Positions 25,597-36,546 of a DNA stretch of 64,000 bases are shown here, one piece after another (position 1 is the stretch's first letter; each line of letters starts with the position of its first letter). This stretch comes from Pseudomonas moorei (lineage in GTDB: Bacteria > Pseudomonadota > Gammaproteobacteria > Pseudomonadales > Pseudomonadaceae). Where the stretch lies: contig NZ_VZPP01000004.1 of the NCBI RefSeq assembly GCF_008801475.1, forward strand, positions 124,001-188,000. The letters are read 5' to 3'. The notes beneath the pieces were generated by a model, which ran no database searches, was not told the DNA's origin, and worked only from the letters and a program-made list of their open reading frames with translations. The position numbers were made by a program, and so were the translations under genes.

Positions 25597-26886
25597 TTAC
25601 TTGCGGTCTTCCAGCTTGGTGATGTCACGCGACTCGTAGCCAGTGTACAGCTGGCGCGGGCGGCCAATCTTGTACGGGCTGGAGAGCATTTCTTTCCAGT
25701 GGGAGATCCAGCCGACAGTCCGCGCCAGGGCGAAGATTACGGTAAACATGCTGGTTGGAATGCCGATCGCCTTGAGGATGATCCCCGAGTAGAAGTCGAC
25801 GTTCGGGTAGAGCGAGCGCTCGATGAAGTAAGGGTCGGTCAGGGCGATCTCTTCCAGGCGCATGGCCAGTTCGAGTTGCGGATCGTTCTGGATGCCCAGT
25901 TCCTTCAATACTTCGTCGCAGGTCTGCTTCATGACGGTAGCGCGCGGGTCGCGGTTTTTGTAAACGCGGTGACCGAAGCCCATCAGTTTGAACGGATCGT
26001 TCTTGTCCTTGGCCTTGGCAATGAACTTGTCGATGTTGGAAACATCGCCAATCTCATCAAGCATGGTCAGAACGGCCTCGTTGGCGCCGCCGTGGGCAGG
26101 GCCCCACAGTGCAGCGATACCGGCGGCGATACAGGCGAACGGGTTGGCACCCGAAGAGCCGGCCAGGCGTACGGTGGAGGTCGAAGCGTTTTGCTCGTGG
26201 TCGGCGTGGAGGATGAAGATCCGGTCCATGGCCTTGGCGAGTACCGGGCTGATCGGTTTGATCTCGCACGGGGTGTTGAACATCATGTGCAGGAAGTTTT
26301 CCGCATACGACAGGTCGTTGCGCGGGTACATCATGGGTTGGCCCATGGAGTACTTGTAAACCATCGCTGCCAGGGTCGGCATCTTGGCAACCAGGCGGAT
26401 CGCGGAGATTTCGCGATGCTGCGGGTTATTGATGTCCAGGGAGTCGTGGTAGAAGGCCGAGAGGGCGCCGACTACGCCGCACATGACGGCCATCGGGTGG
26501 GCGTCGCGGCGGAAGCCGTTGAAGAAGGTCTTCAGCTGCTCGTGAACCATGGTGTGGTTCTTCACGGTGCCGACGAACTGGGCCTTCTGTTCTGCAGTTG
26601 GCAACTCGCCATTGAGCAGCAGGTAGCAGGTTTCCAGGTAGTCCGACTTTTCAGCCAGCTGTTCGATCGGGTAGCCGCGGTGCAGCAGAATGCCGTTGTC
26701 GCCGTCGATATAGGTGATCTTCGACTCGCAGGAGGCGGTCGACATGAAGCCAGGGTCGAAGGTGAAACGGCCCGTGGCCGTGAGGCCCCGAACATCGATA
26801 ACATCGGGACCAACGGTGCCGGTTAAAATGGGCAGCTCGACGGGGGCTGCGCCCTCGATGATCAACTGCGCTTTTTTGTCAGCCAT
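25597..26886 (-). CDS. gltA: Citrate synthase
   Basis: A 429-residue type II (NADH-sensitive, hexameric) citrate synthase, first enzyme of the TCA cycle. The central segment [20 protein letters not shown] holds one catalytic His and the acetyl-CoA loop, [12 protein letters not shown] the second catalytic His, and [13 protein letters not shown] precedes the catalytic Asp region. Length is the usual for the gram-negative form. It is transcribed away from the sdh-suc genes, sharing their control region. A near-consensus sigma70 promoter is visible upstream. Confidence 0.98.
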   Translation of the reverse strand: MADKKAQLIIEGAAPVELPILTGTVGPDVIDVRGLTATGRFTFDPGFMSTASCESKITYIDGDNGILLHRGYPIEQLAEKSDYLETCYLLLNGELPTAEQKAQFVGTVKNHTMVHEQLKTFFNGFRRDAHPMAVMCGVVGALSAFYHDSLDINNPQHREISAIRLVAKMPTLAAMVYKYSMGQPMMYPRNDLSYAENFLHMMFNTPCEIKPISPVLAKAMDRIFILHADHEQNASTSTVRLAGSSGANPFACIAAGIAALWGPAHGGANEAVLTMLDEIGDVSNIDKFIAKAKDKNDPFKLMGFGHRVYKNRDPRATVMKQTCDEVLKELGIQNDPQLELAMRLEEIALTDPYFIERSLYPNVDFYSGIILKAIGIPTSMFTVIFALARTVGWISHWKEMLSSPYKIGRPRQLYTGYESRDITKLEDRK

Positions 26887-26944
26887 GTGGCCTCCTATTT
26901 ATGCTTGAAATCATCAGACAGACCCCCCACGCAGGGCCCGCACC

Positions 26945-26972
26945 ACTATAGTGAGATAAATTCGAATGTCAA
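26945..26972 (-). promoter_or_regulatory. gltA: gltA sigma70 promoter
   Basis: On the minus strand TTGACA (26967-26972) and TATAGT (26945-26950) are separated by 16 bp, almost exact consensus. The -10 lies about 59 bp from the gltA start. Confidence 0.85.
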
Positions 26973-27086
26973 TTTGCCTAAAGTCTTGCTCCAGAAGGCT
27001 TTAACCGGACTTTTTTCTCGAAATTGCCTGCCATTTACGCCTTTTATGCCAGATGCGCAATCCGCTGTTTGGGTGAGGTGTTTGCG

Positions 27087-27115
27087 TTGTCATTAGTAGC
27101 CTAACTGTCTATACT
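27087..27115 (+). promoter_or_regulatory. sdhC: sdhCDAB sigma70 promoter
   Basis: TTGTCA (27087-27092), 17 bp, then TATACT (27110-27115): one and one mismatch to consensus. It lies 135 bp before the sdhC start, leaving a leader of roughly 125 nt. The rest of the 363-bp gltA-sdhC gap holds the gltA promoter and no other recognised element; crc or small-RNA control of the leader was not seen. Confidence 0.85.
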
Positions 27116-27249
27116 CGGCAGCCGACCGCCAAGGGCTTTTGGGCTTGCTTTATTGGGGGTCGCCTCCCTGGGTGGTGGTTACCTGACCAGTGCACTCCCC
27201 AACAACTTTGCCCTGATTGTTAGGGGCTCTTCAGTGTGAAAAAAAAGCC

Positions 27250-27624
27250 GTGAAAAGCCAACGACCTGTAAACCTAGACCTAAGGACCATCAAACTCCCA
27301 GTCACTGCTTACACGTCCATTCTTCACCGTATCTCCGGTGTCATCCTCTTCGTGTGCCTTGCCATCATGCTTTACGCATTGGACAAGTCGCTGAGCTCCG
27401 AGGAAGGCTTCGGTCAGGTGAAAGCGTGTCTGACCAGTCCGCTAGCGAAGCTAGTGATTTGGGGCATCTTGTCCGCTCTGCTGTATCACTTGGTTGCCGG
27501 TGTGCGCCACTTGATCATGGACATGGGCATCGGTGAGACGCTGGAAGGCGGCAAACTGGGCTCGAAAATCGTTATCGCCGTTTCCGTGGTGGTAATCGTT
27601 CTGGCAGGAGTTTGGATATGGTAA
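27250..27624 (+). CDS. sdhC: Succinate dehydrogenase cytochrome b556 subunit
   Basis: A 124-residue membrane anchor of complex II. VKSQRPVNLDLRTIKLPVTA at the start is the SdhC signature, and YTSILHRISGVILF carries the ubiquinone-site Ser/Arg pair (SILHR); the haem-ligand His lies in the second helix region (LLYHLVAGVRHLIMD). Three helices are visible. The start is set at GTG 27250 because it is the only start in good register with other SdhC N termini; the ribosome site is weak and a TTG 33 bp upstream is the alternative. It overlaps sdhD by seven bases. Confidence 0.93.
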   Translation: MKSQRPVNLDLRTIKLPVTAYTSILHRISGVILFVCLAIMLYALDKSLSSEEGFGQVKACLTSPLAKLVIWGILSALLYHLVAGVRHLIMDMGIGETLEGGKLGSKIVIAVSVVVIVLAGVWIW

Positions 27625-27986
27625 CTAACGTCACGAACCTGTCGCGTTCGGGCCTCTATGACTGGATGGCGCAACGTGTGTCTGCGGTCGTTCTCGCGGC
27701 TTACTTCATTTTCCTGATCGGATACGTCGTTGCCCACCCGGGTCTCGGCTATGCCCAGTGGCATGAACTGTTCGCCAACAACTGGATGCGTATCTTCAGT
27801 CTCCTGGCCCTCGTTGCCCTTGGCGCTCACGCCTGGGTCGGCATGTGGACCATCGCGACCGACTACCTGACGCCAATGGCGTTCGGCAAGTCCGCGACTG
27901 CTGTACGTTTCCTTTTCCAGGCAGTATGCGGCGTTGCGATGTTCGCTTACTTCGTCTGGGGTGTGCAGATTCTCTGGGGTATCTGA
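27618..27986 (+). CDS. sdhD: Succinate dehydrogenase membrane anchor subunit
   Basis: A 122-residue hydrophobic subunit with three helices that, with SdhC, binds haem b and ubiquinone. Signature pieces are SGLYDWMAQRVSAVVLAAYF at the N terminus (with the quinone-site Tyr/Asp-Trp region) and LALVALGAHAWVGMWTIATD holding the haem-ligand His. Starts at ATG 27618 inside the end of sdhC, and ends three bases before sdhA. Confidence 0.94.
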   Translation: MVTNVTNLSRSGLYDWMAQRVSAVVLAAYFIFLIGYVVAHPGLGYAQWHELFANNWMRIFSLLALVALGAHAWVGMWTIATDYLTPMAFGKSATAVRFLFQAVCGVAMFAYFVWGVQILWGI

Positions 27987-27989
27987 GTC

Positions 27990-29762
27990 ATGGCTAACAT
28001 TCCAACGATTTCTTTCGACGCCATCATTATTGGTGGTGGCGGTGCTGGCATGCGCGCAGCGCTGCAATTGGCACAAGGCGGTCACAAGACTGCCGTAATC
28101 ACCAAGGTTTTCCCGACTCGTTCGCACACCGTATCGGCACAGGGTGGCATCACCTGCGCCATCGCGTCCGCTGACCCGAACGATGACTGGCGCTGGCACA
28201 TGTACGATACCGTCAAGGGTTCCGACTACATCGGTGACCAGGACGCTATCGAATACATGTGTCAGGAAGGCCCGGCTGCAGTTTTCGAACTGGACCACAT
28301 GGGTCTGCCATTCTCCCGTACCGAAACCGGCCGCATCTACCAGCGTCCGTTCGGCGGTCAGTCCAAGGACTACGGCAAGGGCGGCCAGGCTGCGCGTACT
28401 TGCGCGGCATCCGACCGTACCGGTCACGCACTGCTGCACACCCTTTATCAGGGCAACCTGAAAGCCGGTACCACGTTCCTGAACGAGTACTACGCTGTCG
28501 ACCTGGTGAGAAACCAGAAAGGTGAGTTCGTCGGTGTGATCGCAATCTGCATCGAAACCGGTGAAACCACCTACATCCGTGCCAAGGCTACCGTTCTGGC
28601 AACCGGCGGTGCAGGTCGCATCTACGCGTCCACCACCAACGCCCTGATCAACACCGGCGACGGCGTTGGCATGGCTCTGCGTGCTGGCGTTCCGGTGCAA
28701 GACATCGAAATGTGGCAGTTCCACCCGACCGGCATCGCCGGCGCCGGTGTACTGGTGACTGAAGGTTGCCGTGGTGAAGGTGGTTACCTGATCAACAAGC
28801 ACGGCGAGCGTTTCATGGAGCGTTATGCTCCGAACGCCAAAGACCTGGCGGGTCGTGACGTTGTTGCCCGTTCGATGGTTAAAGAAATCATTGCCGGTAA
28901 CGGCTGTGGCCCGAACGGCGACCACGTAATGCTCAAGCTCGATCACCTGGGCGAGGAAGTGCTGCACAGCCGTCTGCCAGGTATCTGCGAACTGTCGAAA
29001 ACCTTTGCTCACGTTGACCCGGTTGTTGCTCCGGTTCCGGTTGTTCCGACCTGCCACTATATGATGGGCGGCGTTGCCACCAACATTCACGGTCAGGCGA
29101 TCACTCAGGATGCCGACGGCGTAGACACCATCATCCCTGGTCTGTTCGCTGTTGGCGAGGTGGCTTGCGTATCGGTTCACGGCGCCAACCGTCTGGGCGG
29201 CAACTCGCTGCTCGACCTCGTGGTATTCGGCCGTGCTGCCGGCCTGCACCTGGAAAAGGCGCTGACCGACGGCATCGAATACGACGACGCTACCGACGCC
29301 GACATCAATGCGGCCCTGGCACGCCTGTCCGCTCTGAACGAGCGTACCGATGGTGAAGACGTGGCGACCCTGCGTCGCGAGCTGCAAAGCTGCATGCAGA
29401 ACTACTTCGGTGTATTCCGTACTGGCGAATACATGCAGAAGGGTATTGCCCAGCTGGCTGATCTGCGCAAGCGCATCGCCAACGTCAAGATCAACGACAA
29501 GTCGCAGGCGTTCAACACGGCGCGTATCGAAGCTCTTGAGCTGCAGAACCTGCTGGAAGTGGCTGAAGCTACCGCCATCGCCGCCGAAGTACGTAAGGAA
29601 TCCCGTGGCGCTCACGCCCGTGAAGACTACGAAGATCGTGACGACGAAAACTGGCTGTGCCACACCCTGTACTTCCCGGGTGAGAAACGCGTCGCCAAGC
29701 GTGCCGTAAACTTCTCGCCGAAAACTGTTCCGACTTTTGAACCTAAGATTCGGACTTATTAA
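27990..29762 (+). CDS. sdhA: Succinate dehydrogenase flavoprotein subunit
   Basis: A 590-residue catalytic subunit of complex II. The FAD dinucleotide loop GGGGAG is at 15-20, and FAD is covalently held on H46 in [13 protein letters not shown]. The fumarate/succinate site includes [20 protein letters not shown] and the Arg in [20 protein letters not shown]. Full length. It lies third in sdhCDAB, three bases after sdhD. Confidence 0.98.
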   Translation: MANIPTISFDAIIIGGGGAGMRAALQLAQGGHKTAVITKVFPTRSHTVSAQGGITCAIASADPNDDWRWHMYDTVKGSDYIGDQDAIEYMCQEGPAAVFELDHMGLPFSRTETGRIYQRPFGGQSKDYGKGGQAARTCAASDRTGHALLHTLYQGNLKAGTTFLNEYYAVDLVRNQKGEFVGVIAICIETGETTYIRAKATVLATGGAGRIYASTTNALINTGDGVGMALRAGVPVQDIEMWQFHPTGIAGAGVLVTEGCRGEGGYLINKHGERFMERYAPNAKDLAGRDVVARSMVKEIIAGNGCGPNGDHVMLKLDHLGEEVLHSRLPGICELSKTFAHVDPVVAPVPVVPTCHYMMGGVATNIHGQAITQDADGVDTIIPGLFAVGEVACVSVHGANRLGGNSLLDLVVFGRAAGLHLEKALTDGIEYDDATDADINAALARLSALNERTDGEDVATLRRELQSCMQNYFGVFRTGEYMQKGIAQLADLRKRIANVKINDKSQAFNTARIEALELQNLLEVAEATAIAAEVRKESRGAHAREDYEDRDDENWLCHTLYFPGEKRVAKRAVNFSPKTVPTFEPKIRTY

Positions 29763-29773
29763 GGGTGGCCGCC

Positions 29774-30478
29774 ATGTTGCAAGTCAGTGTTTATCGTTAC
29801 AACCCTGATCAGGACGCTGCGCCGTTCATGCAGGAATTCCAGGTTGATACCGGTGGTAAAGACCTGATGGTGCTGGACGTACTGGCACTGATCAAAGAGC
29901 AGGACGAAGGTTTCTCCTATCGTCGCTCTTGCCGTGAAGGTGTTTGCGGTTCCGACGGCATGAACATCAACGGCAAAAACGGCCTGGCGTGCGTCACGCC
30001 GCTGTCTGCCGTCGTAAAAGGTAACAAGTTGATCATTCGTCCTCTGCCAGGTTTGCCGGTTATCCGTGACCTGGTCGTCGATATGAGCATCTTCTACAAG
30101 CAATACGAGAAGGTTAAGCCTTACCTGCAGAACGACACGCCGGCTCCGGCCATCGAGCGTCTGCAGTCCCCTGAAGAGCGTGAAAAGCTCGATGGTCTGT
30201 ACGAGTGCATCCTGTGCGCTTGCTGCTCGACCTCTTGCCCATCCTTCTGGTGGAACCCGGACAAGTTCCTGGGTCCAGCTGCACTGCTGCAAGCGTATCG
30301 CTTCCTGGCAGACAGCCGCGACACCAAGACGTCCGAGCGTCTGGCTTCGCTGGATGACCCGTTCAGCGTATTCCGCTGCCGGGGGATCATGAACTGCGTC
30401 AACGTTTGTCCGAAGGGCCTGAACCCGACTAAGGCCATCGGTCACATTCGTAACATGCTGCTTTCCAGCGGCGTGTGA
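29774..30478 (+). CDS. sdhB: Succinate dehydrogenase iron-sulfur subunit
   Basis: A 234-residue subunit relaying electrons from FAD to quinone. The [2Fe-2S] loop is C53, C58, D61, C73 ([10 protein letters not shown]), with Asp at the third ligand place as in E. coli. [11 protein letters not shown] holds the [4Fe-4S] ligands and [14 protein letters not shown] the others and the [3Fe-4S] site. I place the start at ATG 29774 ([10 protein letters not shown]), behind AAGGGTGG; a GTG three codons earlier is possible. Followed by a 261-bp spacer with a hairpin before sucA. Confidence 0.97.
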   Translation: MLQVSVYRYNPDQDAAPFMQEFQVDTGGKDLMVLDVLALIKEQDEGFSYRRSCREGVCGSDGMNINGKNGLACVTPLSAVVKGNKLIIRPLPGLPVIRDLVVDMSIFYKQYEKVKPYLQNDTPAPAIERLQSPEEREKLDGLYECILCACCSTSCPSFWWNPDKFLGPAALLQAYRFLADSRDTKTSERLASLDDPFSVFRCRGIMNCVNVCPKGLNPTKAIGHIRNMLLSSGV

Positions 30479-30518
30479 TTCAGCTGCTGTACCCGTAGGA
30501 CCGCTGTACCCGTAGATG

Positions 30519-30552
30519 CTACGGTGCAGGCTTCAACCGGCACCGTAGTTTT
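30519..30552 (+). terminator. Hairpin with short T run between sdhB and sucA (possible attenuator)
   Basis: CTACGGTGC (30519-30527) and GCACCGTAG (30540-30548) pair exactly and are followed by TTTT. The stem is only nine pairs with a 12-nt loop, so termination would be partial. Two direct copies of GCTGTACCCGTAG lie just upstream (30486 and 30503). Confidence 0.5.
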
Positions 30553-30693
30553 AACCTGAGCAGCAGCTCAAAAAGCTGCCGCTCTTATTTTGAAGAAATG
30601 AGACAAGCAGGGGCATCCGGGCTGGTACCCGGACTATCAGTGTGATCCTAGTGGCTTGTTTTGGTCGCTGCATTCGGACTTCTGCAAGTTTGC

Positions 30694-30709
30694 TCGGTGT
30701 CGACACCGA
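30694..30709. promoter_or_regulatory. 16-bp perfect palindrome upstream of sucA
   Basis: TCGGTGTC followed by GACACCGA, an exact 16-bp palindrome centred 38 bp before the sucA start. It could be a protein-binding operator or a hairpin in the mRNA. No regulator is assigned. Confidence 0.4.
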
Positions 30710-30739
30710 TGGTGTTCCCCTAACCGAGGGTGACCAAGC

Positions 30740-33571
30740 ATGCAAGAAAGCGTGATGCAGCGCATGTGGAACAGCGCCTACCTATCCGGTAGTAACGCTG
30801 CCTATGTGGAAGAGCTCTACGAGCTCTACCTGCACGACCCTAACGCTGTGCCAGAAGAGTGGCGCACCTACTTCCAGAAGTTGCCTGCTGACGGCAACCC
30901 TGCCACCGATGTTTCGCACTCCACAATTCGCGATCATTTCGTCTTGCTGGCAAAGAACCAGCGCCGCGCTCAACCGGTTTCCGCCGGCAGCGTGAGCAGT
31001 GAGCACGAGAAGAAGCAAGTTGAAGTGCTGCGATTGATCCAGGCCTACCGTATGCGTGGCCACCAGGCAGCCCAGCTTGACCCGCTGGGGCTGTGGCAGC
31101 GTCCTGCACCTGCAGACCTGTCGATCAATCATTACGGCTTGACCAATGCCGATCTTGATACGACCTTCCGTGCCGGCGACCTGTTCATCGGCAAAGAGGA
31201 AGCGAGCCTACGCGAAATTCACGAAGCGTTGCAGCAGACATATTGCCGCACCATCGGCGCTGAATTTACGCACATCACCGATTCCGAGCAGCGCCAGTGG
31301 TTCCAGCAGCGTCTGGAAAGCGTGCGTGGTCGTCCGACGTACTCCGCTGACATCAAGAGCCACCTGCTCGAGCGCGTCACTGCCGGTGAAGGCCTGGAAA
31401 AATACCTGGGTACCAAATACCCGGGCACCAAGCGTTTCGGTCTGGAAGGCGGCGAGAGCCTGATTCCGATGCTCGACGAGTTGATCCAGCGTTCCGGTTC
31501 CTACGGCACCAAGGAAATCGTCATCGGCATGGCCCACCGTGGCCGTCTGAACGTGCTGGTCAACACTTTCGGCAAGAACCCGCGCGAACTGTTCGATGAG
31601 TTCGAAGGCAAGAAGAAGGTCGAGTTGGGCTCCGGTGACGTTAAATACCACCAGGGCTTCTCGTCCAACGTGATGACCACCGGTGGTGAAGTTCACCTGG
31701 CCATGGCTTTCAACCCGTCCCACCTGGAAATCGTTTCTCCAGTGGTCGAGGGTTCGGTCCGTGCTCGTCAGGATCGTCGCAACGACCCTACCGGCGAGAA
31801 GGTTTTGCCGATCTCCATCCACGGTGACGCGGCATTTGCCGGTCAAGGCGTGGTCATGGAAACCTTCCAGATGTCGCAGACCCGCGGTTTCAAGACCGGC
31901 GGTACCGTGCACATCGTGATCAACAACCAGGTCGGTTTCACCATCAGCAACCCGCTGGACTCGCGTTCCACCGAGTACGCTACCGACGTTGCGAAGATGA
32001 TCCAGGCGCCGATCCTCCATGTGAATGGTGATGATCCGGAAGCCGTATTGTTCGTGACCCAGCTGGCCATCGACTACCGCATGCAGTTCAAGCGTGACGT
32101 GGTGATCGATCTGGTCTGCTACCGTCGTCGCGGCCACAACGAGGCCGACGAACCAAGCGGTACCCAGCCTCTGATGTATCAGCAGATCACCAAGCAGCGC
32201 ACCACCCGTGAGCTGTATGCCGATCGTCTGACCCAGAGCGGTGTGCTGGACGCAGAGCGTGTTCAGGCGAAAGTCGATGAATACCGCAATGCGCTGGACA
32301 ACGGTCTGCACGTAGTGAAAAGCCTGGTCAAAGAGCCGAACAAAGAGTTGTTCGTGGACTGGCGTCCGTACCTGGGCCATGCCTGGACTGCGCGTCACGA
32401 CACTCGCTTCGACCTGAAAACCTTGCAGGAACTGTCCGCCAAGCTGCTGGAAATTCCGGAAGGCTTCGTGGTTCAGCGCCAGGTTGCCAAGATCTACGAA
32501 GACCGTCAGAAAATGCAAGCCGGCGGCCTGCCGATCAACTGGGGTTACGCCGAAACCATGGCCTACGCGACCCTGGCGTTCGAAGGTCACCCGATTCGCA
32601 TGACCGGTCAGGACATCGGCCGCGGTACGTTCTCGCACCGTCACGCTGTGCTGCACAACCAGAAAGACGCGGGCACCTACATCCCGCTGCAGAACCTGTA
32701 CGACGGTCAGCCGCGTTTCGATCTGTACGACTCGTTCCTGTCTGAAGAAGCGGTGCTGGCGTTCGAGTACGGTTACTCGACCACCACGCCGAATGCCCTG
32801 GTTATCTGGGAAGCCCAGTTCGGCGACTTCGCCAACGGCGCCCAGGTAGTGATTGACCAGTTCATCACCAGTGGCGAGCACAAGTGGGGCCGTCTGTGCG
32901 GTCTGACCATGCTGCTGCCGCACGGTTATGAAGGTCAGGGTCCAGAGCACTCCTCGGCTCGTCTTGAGCGTTACCTGCAGCTGTGCGCCGAGCACAACAT
33001 TCAGGTGTGCATGCCGACGACGCCGGCTCAGATCTACCACTTGCTGCGCCGTCAGGTGATTCGCCCGCTGCGCAAACCTCTGGTAGTCCTGACTCCGAAG
33101 TCGCTGCTGCGTCACAAACTGGCCATCTCGACCCTGGAAGATCTGGCCGAAGGTTCGTTCCAGACCGTTATTCCGGAAATCGATGCCCTGGACCCGAAAA
33201 AGGTCGAGCGCGTTGTTCTGTGTAGCGGCAAGGTCTACTACGACCTGCTGGAAAAACGCCGTGCCGAAGGCCGTGACGACATTGCCATCGTGCGTATCGA
33301 GCAGCTGTACCCATTCCCTGAGGACGACTTGAAAGAAGTCCTGGCTCCTTACACCAACGCCAAGTATGCCGTCTGGTGCCAGGAAGAGCCGATGAACCAG
33401 GGTGCCTGGTACTGCAGCCAACACCACCTGCGTCGCAGCATCAGCAACCTCAACAAGTCTCTCGTACTCGAGTACGCGGGCCGTGAGGCTTCTGCTGCAC
33501 CTGCTTGTGGTTACGCATCGATGCACGCCGAACAGCAGGAACAACTGCTGAAAGACGCCTTTACTGTTTAA
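30740..33571 (+). CDS. sucA: 2-oxoglutarate dehydrogenase E1 component
   Basis: A 943-residue thiamine-dependent decarboxylase of the 2-oxoglutarate dehydrogenase complex. The N-terminal LSGSNAAYVEELYELYLHDP motif is the E2-binding region. Further on, IGMAHRGRLNVLVN and HGDAAFAGQGVVMETFQMS form the thiamine and substrate site, and GHNEADEPSGTQPLMYQ is the metal loop. The C-terminal transketolase-like domains are complete. The ATG follows GAGGGTGACC. It starts the sucAB-lpd stretch after the sdhB spacer. Confidence 0.98.
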   Translation: MQESVMQRMWNSAYLSGSNAAYVEELYELYLHDPNAVPEEWRTYFQKLPADGNPATDVSHSTIRDHFVLLAKNQRRAQPVSAGSVSSEHEKKQVEVLRLIQAYRMRGHQAAQLDPLGLWQRPAPADLSINHYGLTNADLDTTFRAGDLFIGKEEASLREIHEALQQTYCRTIGAEFTHITDSEQRQWFQQRLESVRGRPTYSADIKSHLLERVTAGEGLEKYLGTKYPGTKRFGLEGGESLIPMLDELIQRSGSYGTKEIVIGMAHRGRLNVLVNTFGKNPRELFDEFEGKKKVELGSGDVKYHQGFSSNVMTTGGEVHLAMAFNPSHLEIVSPVVEGSVRARQDRRNDPTGEKVLPISIHGDAAFAGQGVVMETFQMSQTRGFKTGGTVHIVINNQVGFTISNPLDSRSTEYATDVAKMIQAPILHVNGDDPEAVLFVTQLAIDYRMQFKRDVVIDLVCYRRRGHNEADEPSGTQPLMYQQITKQRTTRELYADRLTQSGVLDAERVQAKVDEYRNALDNGLHVVKSLVKEPNKELFVDWRPYLGHAWTARHDTRFDLKTLQELSAKLLEIPEGFVVQRQVAKIYEDRQKMQAGGLPINWGYAETMAYATLAFEGHPIRMTGQDIGRGTFSHRHAVLHNQKDAGTYIPLQNLYDGQPRFDLYDSFLSEEAVLAFEYGYSTTTPNALVIWEAQFGDFANGAQVVIDQFITSGEHKWGRLCGLTMLLPHGYEGQGPEHSSARLERYLQLCAEHNIQVCMPTTPAQIYHLLRRQVIRPLRKPLVVLTPKSLLRHKLAISTLEDLAEGSFQTVIPEIDALDPKKVERVVLCSGKVYYDLLEKRRAEGRDDIAIVRIEQLYPFPEDDLKEVLAPYTNAKYAVWCQEEPMNQGAWYCSQHHLRRSISNLNKSLVLEYAGREASAAPACGYASMHAEQQEQLLKDAFTV

Positions 33572-33613
33572 CGCCTTCGCGCACCTGAAACCGAATTTAA
33601 GGAACCACAGATA

Positions 33614-34831
33614 ATGGCTATCGAGATCAAAGCCCCCACTTTCCCGGAATCGGTTGCCGATGGCACCGTTGCCACCTGGCACAAAAAACCGGGCGACGCC
33701 GTCAAACGTGACGAACTGATCGTCGACATCGAAACCGACAAAGTCGTACTGGAAGTTCTGGCCACTGCTGACGGCGTGCTGGGCGCTATCGTCAAGAACG
33801 AAGGCGACACCGTTCTGTCCGACGAAGTCCTTGGCTCCATCGTTGAAGGCGGCGCTGCTGCCGCTGCTCCAGCCGCTGCCGCTCCTGCTGCCCAGGCTGC
33901 TGCTCCGGCTGCCGAAGGCGAAGACGATCCTGTTGCTGCACCGGCTGCTCGCAAGCTGGCTGAAGAGAATGGCATCAACATCGCTTCCGTTGCCGGTACT
34001 GGCAAAGGCGGTCGTGTGACCAAGGAAGACGTGGTTGCAGCCGTTGCTGCCAAGAAGGCGGCTCCGGCTGCCGCACCTGCCAAGGCTGCTGCTCCGGCTG
34101 CCGCTGCTCCGGTTTTCGCTGCCGGTGACCGCGTTGAAAAACGCGTTCCGATGACCCGCCTGCGTGCCAAGGTTGCCGAGCGTCTGGTTGAAGCTCAATC
34201 GAACATGGCGATGCTGACCACGTTCAATGAAGTCGACATGACCGAAGTCATGGCGCTGCGTTCGAAGTACAAGGACCTGTTCGAGAAGTCCCACAACGGC
34301 GTGCGCCTGGGCTTCATGTCGTTCTTCGTGAAAGCGGCCACCGAAGCGCTGAAACGCTTCCCGGCAGTCAACGCGTCGATCGACGGCTCCGACATCGTTT
34401 ACCACGGCTATGCTGACGTCGGCGTCGCTGTTTCCAGCGACCGCGGCCTGGTTGTACCGGTTCTGCGTAACGCCGAACTGATGAGCCTGGCTGAAATCGA
34501 AGGCGGCATCGCCACTTTCGGCAAGAAAGCCCGTGACGGCAAACTGTCGATGGAAGAGATGACCGGTGGTACGTTCACCATCACCAACGGTGGCACCTTC
34601 GGTTCGATGATGTCGACTCCGATCGTCAACCCGCCGCAGGCAGCGATTCTGGGCATGCACAACATCATCCAGCGTCCAATGGCGATCAACGGCCAAGTCG
34701 TGATCCGTCCGATGATGTACCTGGCACTGTCCTACGATCACCGTCTGATCGATGGCAAAGAAGCTGTAACCTTCCTGGTGACCATCAAGAACCTGCTGGA
34801 AGATCCGGCTCGTCTGTTGCTGGATATCTGA
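33614..34831 (+). CDS. sucB: Dihydrolipoamide succinyltransferase (E2) of 2-oxoglutarate dehydrogenase
   Basis: A 405-residue E2 core enzyme. The lipoyl domain occupies about 1-75, with the lipoylated lysine K43 in [10 protein letters not shown]. An Ala/Pro-rich linker follows (repeated [13 protein letters not shown]), then the E1/E3-binding segment [20 protein letters not shown], a second Ala/Pro linker, and the acyltransferase domain ending [14 protein letters not shown] with the catalytic His. It starts 42 bp after sucA. Linker length and composition are normal for the enzyme. Confidence 0.98.
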   Translation: MAIEIKAPTFPESVADGTVATWHKKPGDAVKRDELIVDIETDKVVLEVLATADGVLGAIVKNEGDTVLSDEVLGSIVEGGAAAAAPAAAAPAAQAAAPAAEGEDDPVAAPAARKLAEENGINIASVAGTGKGGRVTKEDVVAAVAAKKAAPAAAPAKAAAPAAAAPVFAAGDRVEKRVPMTRLRAKVAERLVEAQSNMAMLTTFNEVDMTEVMALRSKYKDLFEKSHNGVRLGFMSFFVKAATEALKRFPAVNASIDGSDIVYHGYADVGVAVSSDRGLVVPVLRNAELMSLAEIEGGIATFGKKARDGKLSMEEMTGGTFTITNGGTFGSMMSTPIVNPPQAAILGMHNIIQRPMAINGQVVIRPMMYLALSYDHRLIDGKEAVTFLVTIKNLLEDPARLLLDI

Positions 34832-34844
34832 TAGAAGCAGCCAT

Positions 34845-34894
34845 GAGCTGCAGGCTCGAGCTGTCGGAAAACCCGCAGCCCGGCTTGCAGCTCG
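34845..34894. repeat. Inverted repeat in sucB-lpd spacer
   Basis: GAGCTGCA (34845-34852) and TGCAGCTC (34886-34893) are exact arms, with further self-complementary AGCTG pieces between. It resembles the GCAGCTTG-type dispersed palindromes of Pseudomonas more than a terminator, since no T run follows. Confidence 0.5.
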
Positions 34895-34929
34895 CGGCTT
34901 CAAGCTTTTCGCTAAAGAGGATTTTTTGA

Positions 34930-36366
<1,437 letters not shown>

Positions 36367-36405
36367 GACAATAAGAAACCACGGCGGTTGCGGCCCGTCG
36401 TGAGC

Positions 36406-36470
36406 CTTGCGTGCAAGACTCACCGCGGAATGTCCGCTGGACGCAGTCTTGCGTAGCTCAGCTACGCAAG
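36406..36470 (+). promoter_or_regulatory. Competing hairpins in the lpd-sucC spacer
   Basis: CTTGCGTAGC (36448-36457) and GCTACGCAAG (36461-36470) pair perfectly around TCA. Part of the left arm can instead pair with GCAAGACT (36413-36420) as AGTCTTGC (36445-36452). A weak third pairing uses CTTGC at 36406-36410. No T run follows, so this is not a classic terminator; it may mark an mRNA processing or stability site in a 180-bp spacer. Confidence 0.45.
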
Positions 36471-36546
36471 CAGCAGTCACAGGTGGTGCGGCACTTCAAT
36501 AAGTGCAGCACCGAATGCGCAGTACCTAACGAAGACGGTAATAAGC

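Noticed and set aside
27486..29663. A 725-codon frame antiparallel to sdhD and sdhA
   Set aside because: Same explanation: a stop-free complement of conserved genes with no domain or ribosome site.
34845..34894. Terminator between sucB and lpd
   Set aside because: The stem is not followed by a T run and lies inside the 2-oxoglutarate dehydrogenase genes; reported only as an inverted repeat.
31208..34903. A 1231-codon open frame antiparallel to sucA and sucB
   Set aside because: It mirrors highly expressed, codon-biased genes at high GC, where the reverse frame lacks stops by composition. The product has no recognisable domain and low-complexity blocks.
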